DNA of 7,234 nt, taken from the NCBI GenBank assembly GCA_023429275.1, contig JAEYWB010000643.1, positions 1-7,234 of the forward strand. The letters run 5' to 3'. Below, one piece after another: positions 1 to 5,025 of this stretch (position 1 is its first letter; every line of letters starts with the position of its first letter). The DNA comes from Planctomycetota bacterium. Lineage in GTDB: Bacteria > Planctomycetota > Planctomycetia > Planctomycetales > Planctomycetaceae. The position numbers and the translations under genes are program-made. Under the pieces are notes generated by a model. The model saw nothing but the letters and a program-made list of their open reading frames with translations. It did no database searches and was not told the origin of the DNA.

Positions 1-292
1 TTTCCGCCCCGAGATGCATCCCCGCGTTTCCCGAGACGCGGACGACGCCCGCCGTCATCTTTGCGCCGATCTGCTTGACGCTCGCGCAGTCTCCTTCCCA
101 GACGAGAGTCGAATCCTCGCTGGCCGAGCCGGCGACTTGAAATCGCTCCGCAAGCGGAATCGACCTGTTCCCGAAGAACACCGGCAGCTTCTCGATCTCG
201 TCGACCGTCAGGCCTCGAACGATCTCAGGAAGGATCCCTTCCACCTCGAGCGGAATGGTGGAACCGGACCGGAGCGTGAGAGTCAACGGCAT
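1..292 (-). CDS. fhcC: Formyltransferase/hydrolase complex subunit C (formylmethanofuran dehydrogenase subunit C family), partial, 5' end only
   Basis: Reading leftward from the ATG at 292-290 gives 97 residues with no stop before the window edge, so the C-terminus is missing. The protein starts MPLTLTLRSG, followed by PLEVEGI, a stretch ending LPVFFGNRSIPLAERF, then VWEGD, VKQIGAKMTAG and VRVSGNAGMHLGAE. That last part is the beginning of the Gly-rich repeated beta-helix (GxxMxxGxIxVxGNxGxxxGxxM) typical of FwdC/FmdC/FhcC. In bacteria FhcABCD converts formyl-H4MPT, via a methanofuran-type cofactor, to formate in the cytoplasm. FhcC is a structural partner and not the catalytic subunit. The start is forced: an in-frame TGA lies at 334-332 and no other start codon intervenes. 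No clear Shine-Dalgarno site is visible. It follows the lipoprotein gene by 129 bp on the same strand. The remaining fhc genes, if present, would be outside the window. The family call rests on recalled motifs, not on a search. Confidence 0.84.
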   Translation of the reverse strand, partial: MPLTLTLRSGSTIPLEVEGILPEIVRGLTVDEIEKLPVFFGNRSIPLAERFQVAGSASEDSTLVWEGDCASVKQIGAKMTAGVVRVSGNAGMHLGAE

Positions 293-421
293 CGAGAAAC
301 ATCGTCCGGGCGAAGGGGGACAAGGGAGTCGTCACGCTCGCGGCAGGTCGCGCGGCGCCGACGCCAGAGCATACCCGCCCGGAACCCGCTTCAGAATCGG
401 AGCCCGCATTGAGCCGGCCGG

Positions 422-1900
422 CTACCGCAGGCGTGGAATCGTTTCGTCAGTCCAGACGTCGGAGGTCGTCGAGAGCCCGCGGGGGAACGGCGGGGCTGCC
501 TCGTCGGAACGTGTCGCCTGGGGGAACCTCTCGATGGACCGGGACTCCGGCATCCAGGGAGGTAGAGACCCTGGAGCGTCTTCAGCTTTCCCGGCCGGGA
601 TCAGCGGCGAGACTGTTCGCGACGCCGATGTCTTGCCGGGGAGCGGACGGGGAGCGTCGTCAGCGTTCTCACCAGAGGCCGATGGTACGCTCGGGCGGGC
701 GGTCGACGCCTTGCCAGGGAGCGGACGAGGGGCGTCGTCGGCCTTCCCCCCAACGGCCGGAGGGGCGAGCTGTCGAGCGGTCGATGGCTTGCCGGGGAGC
801 GGGACTGGCTCCTCGGGATCCCGCGGCGGCGGAACGACCTCGGGCCGCGCCTGCTCGTCGGAGGCAGAGGGGCGATATTTGTCGAACTTGCTTCCGCTCC
901 CGTTGCCGCTCCCGAAGACCGTCTCTCCTGAAACGGTCCGGAACGGGCTTGCTTCTTGAGGGGCGTCGTCGAAATCGAACTTGAGCTCCGCCTTCCCGAC
1001 TTCGACGGTCGTGTCGGCCTGAGAGGACTCACGCGTCGCGGCGACCGGTGAGGCCTCCGCCGTCTTCTTCAGCGGGCGGGACATCTGTGGGAGCGGCTGG
1101 AACGATTCCGCCTCCTCGACGGCGGACCGGGCGGATTTGCGGGTGTTGGCCTGCTCGAGGGCGGGCTGGAGTGCTGCCGGAGGAGGCAGCCGACCCGGTT
1201 CGCTGGATGGAGCCGGGCGGATGGGGGAGCGGTCGCCGCCACGGGCGTTGACCACGAGTGTCTGGTTCGTGTCGAACTGTCGGCCATCGGAGGTCGTGAG
1301 CCGGGCGTGGACGAGGACGTCTTTTCCCTGCGGAGGCGCATCCTGCCACGGGAGGTGAAACTGGAAGCCGGAGGTCAGAAAGCCGCTGTGCCAGTGCTTG
1401 CGAGCGTCGGCGGCGTCGAATTGCCAGCGGCCGATGCGCTTGTCTTCACCGGACTTCGAAAGGTCGTAGGCCTCGATCTCGAGCTTGCCGGCGATTTTCA
1501 CGAGATCGCCGTCGCCATCGAGGGGGGAGACGATCACTTGCAGCGCTTCGTCGCGGTGGTCGCCGTCGTTGTCCCGGCCGCCCGACATCATCTTGTTGAT
1601 CGAGAGATTCGCGATGCGGGCAAGCGCCTGCGTGTGCTCGGGAAGAATCGCTTCGCGGAGCACCCCGGCACTCGCCACCTGCTGACGGACCAGCTCGGTC
1701 TCCTGGCGGGCGGTGTCCCGCTCGGACCGGGTCCTGGCGAGTTCCTGTTCCGAGCGGCGAAGCTGGTCCTGGGTCTGGCGAAGATGGGATTCGAGAGCGT
1801 CGACGTTGCCGCGGCTGGCGCACCCGGCGGCGGTCAGCATCGAGAGCGCGGCGCCGGCGGCAGCGGTCATCCACCGCCTTCGTGCGGACTGCAGCGACAT
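422..1900 (-). CDS. Large lipoprotein with coiled coil, conserved-looking middle domain and Pro-rich repeat tail; function unknown
   Basis: I do not recognise a named family. From the ATG at 1900 the product is 492 aa. It begins with an Arg-rich n-region, a short Ala-rich hydrophobic stretch and a lipobox-like TAAGC with Cys27, indicating a membrane-anchored lipoprotein. Residues about 33-78 are rich in Gln, Glu, Arg and Leu in heptad-like spacing and look like a coiled coil. Residues about 81-220 look like a folded mostly-beta domain, with two acidic clusters (about 107-118 and 128-132) and a Trp/Phe-rich core. From about 221 to the end the chain is Pro/Ala/Ser/Arg-rich and low complexity, ending in 26-residue repeats. 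The start at 1900 has AGGA five bases upstream. An ATG at 1921 and a TTG at 2026 are in frame but less well supported. The stop codon lies within a 12-bp palindrome, AGCCGGCCGGCT (412-423). A role as an envelope spacer or scaffold is inference from architecture only. Confidence 0.8.
   Translation of the reverse strand: MSLQSARRRWMTAAAGAALSMLTAAGCASRGNVDALESHLRQTQDQLRRSEQELARTRSERDTARQETELVRQQVASAGVLREAILPEHTQALARIANLSINKMMSGGRDNDGDHRDEALQVIVSPLDGDGDLVKIAGKLEIEAYDLSKSGEDKRIGRWQFDAADARKHWHSGFLTSGFQFHLPWQDAPPQGKDVLVHARLTTSDGRQFDTNQTLVVNARGGDRSPIRPAPSSEPGRLPPPAALQPALEQANTRKSARSAVEEAESFQPLPQMSRPLKKTAEASPVAATRESSQADTTVEVGKAELKFDFDDAPQEASPFRTVSGETVFGSGNGSGSKFDKYRPSASDEQARPEVVPPPRDPEEPVPLPGKPSTARQLAPPAVGGKADDAPRPLPGKASTARPSVPSASGENADDAPRPLPGKTSASRTVSPLIPAGKAEDAPGSLPPWMPESRSIERFPQATRSDEAAPPFPRGLSTTSDVWTDETIPRLR
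491..802 (-). repeat. 78-bp (26-residue) tandem repeats in the lipoprotein tail
   Basis: Three clear tandem units occupy 802-725, 724-647 and 646-569 and encode 26 residues each. The framework is PLPGKxSxxR, a variable middle, and ADDAPR (third unit AEDAPG). A fourth, decayed unit of the same length (568-491) keeps only the xLPxxxxxSR opening and an acidic-Ala-Pro ending. The final 22 residues open with PFPRG and may be a truncated fifth unit. At DNA level the most conserved piece is the segment encoding PLPGK. Unit boundaries were set by aligning this segment, and its spacing is exactly 78 bp each time. Confidence 0.88.
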
Positions 1901-1952
1901 CCCTGTCCTGGCAGGAGCCATCAACACGCCATCCCTGGTCTGAAAATACAGT

Positions 1953-1990
1953 CGGGGGCCGCAGATCCACTCCGGGTTCCGCGGCCCCCG
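1953..1990 (-). terminator. Candidate hairpin terminator downstream of clpP2
   Basis: A perfect 10-bp inverted repeat (CGGGGGCCGC / GCGGCCCCCG) with an 18-nt spacer lies 36 bp past the clpP2 stop and 52 bp before the lipoprotein start. Read on the minus strand it is followed by ACTGTATTTTC, so the U-tract is short and interrupted. It could end clpP transcription, or act as a leader structure of the lipoprotein mRNA. One arm overlaps an 18-bp sequence repeated upstream of clpP1. Confidence 0.45.
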
Positions 1991-2002
1991 AATTCTCTCA
2001 CG
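1985..2002 (-). repeat. Intergenic 18-bp repeat, copy 1
   Basis: The minus strand reads CGTGAGAGAATTCGGGGG, identical over 18 bp to 3456-3473. This copy sits between clpP2 and the lipoprotein gene, and its G-run forms part of the first arm of the hairpin at 1953-1990. Both copies lie in the same orientation relative to the minus-strand genes. Confidence 0.75.
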
Positions 2003-2026
2003 TTTGGCCCGATGGGCAAAGCCCAA

Positions 2027-2638
2027 CTAGGACGACGCGCCCGGGAGCGGGTGCGGCAGACGGTCGAGGACCTTGTCGATCAGCTTGTATTCCACCGCTT
2101 CCTCGGCAGACATGAAGTTGTCGCGGTCGGTGTCCTTCTCGATCTGCTCGATCGTCTTTCCCGTGTGTTTGATCATGATTTCATTGAGTTTCCGCTTCAT
2201 CTTGATGAGCTCCTTGGCGTGGATTTCGAGCTCGAGAGCGGTCCCTTCCATCCCGGCGAGGGGCTGGTGGATCATGATCCGGGAGTTCGGCAGAGAATGC
2301 CGCTTCCCCGGGGCGCCGGCGGTCAGGAGCAGTGCTCCCATGCTGGCCGCCTGGCCGAGGCAGTAGGTCGCCACGTCGCAGGTGATGTACTGCATCGTGT
2401 CGTACATCGCGAGACCGGCGGTCACGGAGCCGCCGGGGCTGTTGATGTACATATGAATGTCCGCCTTCGGGTCGTCGAACTGCAGGAACAGCAGCTGGGC
2501 GACGATGGCGTTCGAGACCTGGTCGGTGACCTGGCTCCCGAGGAAGATGATCCGGTCCTTGAGGAGCCGGCTGTAGATGTCCATGGCCCGCTCTTCGCGG
2601 CCGGACTTCTCGATGACGTAGGGGACGAGGGTGGTCAT
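2027..2638 (-). CDS. clpP: ATP-dependent Clp protease proteolytic subunit, canonical type (ClpP2)
   Basis: This 203-aa product is a full-length ClpP serine peptidase. ClpP forms a tetradecameric chamber in the cytoplasm and degrades proteins unfolded and fed in by ClpX or ClpA/ClpC. The typical N-terminus is visible ([20 protein letters not shown], then [11 protein letters not shown]). The oxyanion-strand motif is YINSPGGSV at about 64-72. The catalytic triad is Ser99 in GQAASMGA, His124 in IMIHQP and Asp173 in [10 protein letters not shown]. Length matches the family. The ATG at 2638 is the natural start because the N-terminal motif begins right after it, although no Shine-Dalgarno site is visible. 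It lies 64 bp behind clpP1 on the same strand, so the two probably form one operon. No clpX or tig gene is next to it in this window. Confidence 0.96.
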   Translation of the reverse strand: MTTLVPYVIEKSGREERAMDIYSRLLKDRIIFLGSQVTDQVSNAIVAQLLFLQFDDPKADIHMYINSPGGSVTAGLAMYDTMQYITCDVATYCLGQAASMGALLLTAGAPGKRHSLPNSRIMIHQPLAGMEGTALELEIHAKELIKMKRKLNEIMIKHTGKTIEQIEKDTDRDNFMSAEEAVEYKLIDKVLDRLPHPLPGASS

Positions 2639-2702
2639 GTTCGGAGTGTTCGTGGGGTGTGCGATAAGGGGGGAAGGTCGGGAGCAACGGGCCGAACCGG
2701 GA

Positions 2703-3350
2703 TCACCCGGCGGGAGTCGCCGCCTTCTTCTTCTTCTCCGGACGGCTGACGATTTCGTCGACGAGACCGTATTCCTTGGCCGCGATCGCGTGCAGATAGC
2801 GGTCGCGCTCGGTGTCCTTGGCGATCCGCTCGATCGGCTGACCGGTGTGTTCCGAAAGGATCTTGTTCAGCACTTCGCGGGTATCGATGATCTCCTGGGC
2901 CTGGATCTCGATGTCCGAGACCTGCCCGCCGACCTGGCCGTACGGCTGGTGGATCATCATCTTGGCGTGCGGGAGAAGGAACCGCTTCCCCATGGTTCCG
3001 CCCGCCATGAGGACGGCCGCGCCCGAAGCGGCGAGGCCGACGCAATAGGTCGCGACGTCGCACTCGAGGAACCGCATCGTGTCGTAGATCGCCAGGGTCG
3101 CGCTCACGGAGCCGCCGGGCGAGTTGATGTACAGCAGGATGTCCTGATGCCGGCTCTCGGTCTGGAGGTACAGCATCTTCATGACGATCAGGTTCGCCAT
3201 CCCGTCATGGATGGGCCCGTCGAGGAAGATGATCCGGTTCTCGAGGAGCAGGTCCCCGATCGTCATCTGCCGGGTCCGGGTGTAGTCGCCGCTGTTCTGC
3301 GGATCGATCGGGGAATGGCGTTCCATTCGCAACGGGTCCATTTGAGCCAT
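2703..3350 (-). CDS. clpP: ATP-dependent Clp protease proteolytic subunit, divergent paralogue (ClpP1)
   Basis: This 215-aa ClpP paralogue precedes the canonical clpP. The fold signatures are present: [11 protein letters not shown] (about 37-47) and YINSPGGSV (about 74-82). The triad looks intact: Ser109 in [10 protein letters not shown], His134 in MMIHQP and Asp183 in DTERDRYL. It differs from its neighbour in three ways. The nucleophile motif is AASGAA instead of AASMGA. The N-terminus is a different 30-residue extension lacking the LVPYVIE motif. The C-terminus ends in a basic tail ([13 protein letters not shown]). Such divergence is common where two ClpPs form a mixed barrel, as with ClpP1P2 of actinobacteria, and that is the inferred arrangement here. 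The ATG at 3350 has AGGA only two bases upstream. The ATG at 3341 is an in-frame alternative with the same AGGA eleven bases upstream. Confidence 0.94.
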   Translation of the reverse strand: MAQMDPLRMERHSPIDPQNSGDYTRTRQMTIGDLLLENRIIFLDGPIHDGMANLIVMKMLYLQTESRHQDILLYINSPGGSVSATLAIYDTMRFLECDVATYCVGLAASGAAVLMAGGTMGKRFLLPHAKMMIHQPYGQVGGQVSDIEIQAQEIIDTREVLNKILSEHTGQPIERIAKDTERDRYLHAIAAKEYGLVDEIVSRPEKKKKAATPAG

Positions 3351-3455
3351 GTTCCTGGGGGACGGGGGCGCTGGTCACGGGCACGCGGTGTGCCCTCCAT
3401 GTTCACCGCGGGACGTTCTTGTCGTCCACCGCGTCGTCACACCAAAGGGGTGACT

Positions 3456-3473
3456 CCCCCGAATTCTCTCACG
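3456..3473 (-). repeat. Intergenic 18-bp repeat, copy 2
   Basis: The minus strand reads CGTGAGAGAATTCGGGGG, identical to 1985-2002. It lies about 106 bp upstream of clpP1, downstream of the candidate clp promoter and so inside the predicted 5' leader. It is followed on the minus strand by AGTCACCCC, so the G-run can pair with CCCC in a short hairpin, parallel to the G-run-based hairpin at the first copy. Confidence 0.75.
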
Positions 3474-3509
3474 CCGCTCACGATGCACGGCACGATTCAA
3501 GGTCGAGGG

Positions 3510-3538
3510 ATTGTTCGTCAGGAATGAAGAACGGTCAA
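3510..3538 (-). promoter_or_regulatory. Candidate sigma70-type promoter for clpP1-clpP2
   Basis: On the minus strand TTGACC (3538-3533) is separated by exactly 17 bp from AACAAT (3515-3510). This matches the -35 consensus at 5 of 6 and the -10 consensus at 4 of 6 positions. Transcription would begin near 3503 and give a leader of roughly 150 nt before clpP1, containing the 18-bp repeat. No better match was seen in the region by eye. Confidence 0.5.
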
Positions 3539-3692
3539 CCCCGCGGCACGGGATGTGAATGGGCAGGGCTGCAGGAACGCCTGCTATGCGGTCTCCAGGC
3601 GATAAGCGCCACGAATGATCGTCTCACCAACAACCGGGGGGCGATGCCGAACGGGCGTTGGATGCGACGGGAGAAGGGCCAGGCATCTGTGA

Positions 3693-3713
3693 CAACTTCC
3701 GCGGAAAAAGTTG
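3693..3713. promoter_or_regulatory. Nested dyad, possible operator upstream of moxR
   Basis: CAACTT and AAGTTG flank nine bases, and a perfect 10-bp palindrome TTCCGCGGAA (3697-3706) sits slightly off-centre inside. It lies about 130 bp upstream of the moxR ATG. The symmetry suggests a binding site for a dimeric regulator, but short dyads also arise by chance. Confidence 0.3.
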
Positions 3714-3740
3714 CAAACGTTTTGGTCGAATCAGACGTCT

Positions 3741-3758
3741 CCTCCTCGTTGCAGGAGG
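3741..3758 (+). promoter_or_regulatory. Small hairpin with AGGAGG arm in the moxR leader
   Basis: CCTCCT and AGGAGG pair across a 6-nt loop (CGTTGC). The second arm is a perfect Shine-Dalgarno-like sequence, but the start codons just after it (TTG at 3761, GTG at 3782) are not in the moxR frame. Any regulatory role is speculative. Confidence 0.3.
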
Positions 3759-3842
3759 CGTTGTCACGGGGTACGCTCGCCGTGGGGCTACAGACATCGC
3801 GTCTTGATCGCTCCTTTCCTTCCGACCGAAGGCTTGAACGTT

Positions 3843-4862
3843 ATGAGTGCTGCGATCACCGAACGGCTCAGCGATGACGATGTCGAACTCATCGACGAGC
3901 TGCGCGATGTCCATACGAAGCTTCGGAAAGAACTCGCCCGGGTCATCGTCGGCCAGGGCGAGGTCATCGATCGGCTGGCGATCTGCCTCTTCGCCCGCGG
4001 ACACGCCCTGCTGATGGGGGTTCCGGGGCTCGCGAAGACACTGCTCGTCAGCAAGCTCGCCGAGACGATGTCGCTGCAGTTCAGCCGCATCCAGTTCACG
4101 CCCGACCTGATGCCGATGGACATCACCGGGACCGACATCCTCCAGGACACACCTGAAGGACGTCGCGAGTTCCAGTTCGTCCACGGCCCGGTCTTCGCGA
4201 ACATCGTCCTGGCCGACGAGATCAACCGTGCCCCGCCGAAGACCCAGGCGGCGATGCTCGAGGCGATGCAGGAGCACAAGGTGACGGTCCTGGGGAAGAC
4301 CTACACCCTCGCGCCGCCGTTCCTCGTGCTCGCAACGCAGAACCCGGTCGAGCAGGAAGGGACCTATCCCCTCCCCGAGGCCCAGCTTGACCGGTTCATG
4401 TTCCTGATCGAGCTCGACTACCCGACGGAAGAGGAGGAGATCCAGATCGCCCGGACGACGACCGGGGCGGCACTTCCCGAGCTGACACATCTGCTGCATG
4501 CCGAGGACGTGATCCGCCACCAGCAGCTCGTACGGCGGGTGCCGGTCTCCGACCACATCTACCAGTTCGCGGCGCGGCTCGTGCGCAAGACCCGTCCGAA
4601 CGGCCCGACCGCTCCGGCGTGGCTCAAGCCGCTGGTCGCCTGGGGGGCAGGACCACGGGCCGTCCAGAACCTGATCCTCGGGGCCAAGGCCCGCGCGGCT
4701 CTTCATGGCAGCTACATGGTTCGGCTGGAAGATATCCAGCACGTTGCCGCTCCCGTCCTGACTCACCGCATGATCACCACCTTCGCCGCGCAGAGCGAAG
4801 GGATCGACGCCCGGCAGATCGTCCAGCGGCTGGTCGGCGAGACGATTGAAGAACGGACGTAG
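3843..4862 (+). CDS. moxR: MoxR-family AAA+ ATPase
   Basis: This 339-aa product has the full set of MoxR marks. These are Walker A GVPGLAKT (59-66), the PDLMPMDITGT segment (about 87-97), Walker B IVLADEINR (121-129), sensor 1 ATQNPVEQEGTYPLPEAQLD (about 164-183) followed by Arg184 of LDRF, and sensor 2 around GAGPRAVQN (Arg272). MoxR proteins are cytoplasmic AAA+ chaperone-like ATPases thought to help mature or activate partner proteins, often VWA-domain proteins or metalloenzymes. The start is the ATG at 3843, immediately before the expected N-terminus. The frame is open upstream to a TTG at 3711, but that extension is not MoxR-like. A weak GAAGG lies ten bases before the ATG. The usual partners (DUF58, VWA or transglutaminase-like genes) are not downstream here. 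The next gene encodes a secreted EF-hand protein, so the substrate cannot be inferred. Confidence 0.94.
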   Translation: MSAAITERLSDDDVELIDELRDVHTKLRKELARVIVGQGEVIDRLAICLFARGHALLMGVPGLAKTLLVSKLAETMSLQFSRIQFTPDLMPMDITGTDILQDTPEGRREFQFVHGPVFANIVLADEINRAPPKTQAAMLEAMQEHKVTVLGKTYTLAPPFLVLATQNPVEQEGTYPLPEAQLDRFMFLIELDYPTEEEEIQIARTTTGAALPELTHLLHAEDVIRHQQLVRRVPVSDHIYQFAARLVRKTRPNGPTAPAWLKPLVAWGAGPRAVQNLILGAKARAALHGSYMVRLEDIQHVAAPVLTHRMITTFAAQSEGIDARQIVQRLVGETIEERT

Positions 4863-4938
4863 AGAGGCAGGAGTCGCAGGCAGCAAGGGCCAGGTATCAA
4901 GGATCTGGAAATTGCCCCGGGGCGGGCACCTGAAACGG

Positions 4939-4979
4939 GATACTTCCGCGACTGGATACTTCCAAGACTTGATACTTCC
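4939..4979 (+). repeat. Three 16-bp-phased direct repeats (GATACTTCC)
   Basis: Exact copies of GATACTTCC start at 4939, 4955 and 4971, a strict 16-bp period. The bases before the second and third copies are also related (GCGACTG and AAGACTT). The first two are preceded by G, giving GGATACTTCC with GGA/TCC arms. They lie 77 bp past the moxR stop and end 46 bp before the next start codon. They could be tandem regulator sites for the downstream gene, or a member of a dispersed intergenic repeat. Confidence 0.85.
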
Positions 4980-5014
4980 ACTCCCCGATTCGGTGACCAC
5001 AGTCCCTGCTTCCC

Positions 5015-5020
5015 AGGAGG
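5015..5020 (+). promoter_or_regulatory. Shine-Dalgarno site deciding the EF-hand gene start
   Basis: A perfect AGGAGG stands five bases before the ATG at 5026. The same frame is open back to 4846, inside the end of moxR. This site and the signal peptide that begins at 5026 decide for the internal start. It is the only textbook Shine-Dalgarno site in the window. Confidence 0.8.
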
Positions 5021-5025
5021 GCCGG

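Larger units (their letters stand above)
3351..3842. other. 492-bp divergent intergenic region between clpP1 and moxR
   Basis: I see no convincing gene here on either strand. Open frames in it lack Shine-Dalgarno sites and recognisable protein features. It should carry the leftward clp promoter (candidate at 3510-3538) and the rightward moxR promoter, for which I see no good match. It also holds an 18-bp repeat copy (3456-3473), a Watson-Crick hairpin option GTCAC/GTGAC just beside it (about 3437-3454), two overlapping hairpin options at 3571-3601 (GCAGG/CCTGC and CGCCTG/CAGGCG), a dyad at 3693-3713, and an AGGAGG-containing hairpin at 3741-3758. Confidence 0.7.

Noticed and set aside
332..409. 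Small minus-strand ORF of 25 codons between the lipoprotein gene and fhcC
   Set aside because: It has an ATG and stop but no Shine-Dalgarno site, and its composition is Arg/Pro/Ala-rich. It shares the fhcC frame, but its TGA separates it from fhcC. Not enough to call a gene.
1901..2026. N-terminal extension of the lipoprotein from the TTG at 2026
   Set aside because: It would bury the signal peptide behind 42 residues and span the hairpin region. The ATG at 1900 has a Shine-Dalgarno site and a proper signal peptide.
1307..2749. 480-codon open frame on the plus strand across the lipoprotein and clpP2 genes
   Set aside because: It runs antisense to a certain clpP and to the lipoprotein gene. 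Long antisense frames are expected in high-GC coding DNA, and its translation shows no recognisable domain.
4914..4923. GCCCCGGGGC palindrome after moxR as a terminator
   Set aside because: It has no loop and no T-tract on either strand, so a rho-independent terminator is not supported.
4846..5025. Extension of the EF-hand protein start to 4846, overlapping moxR
   Set aside because: The extra 60 residues translate the intergenic repeats and would place the signal peptide internally. AGGAGG at 5015-5020 supports the start at 5026.
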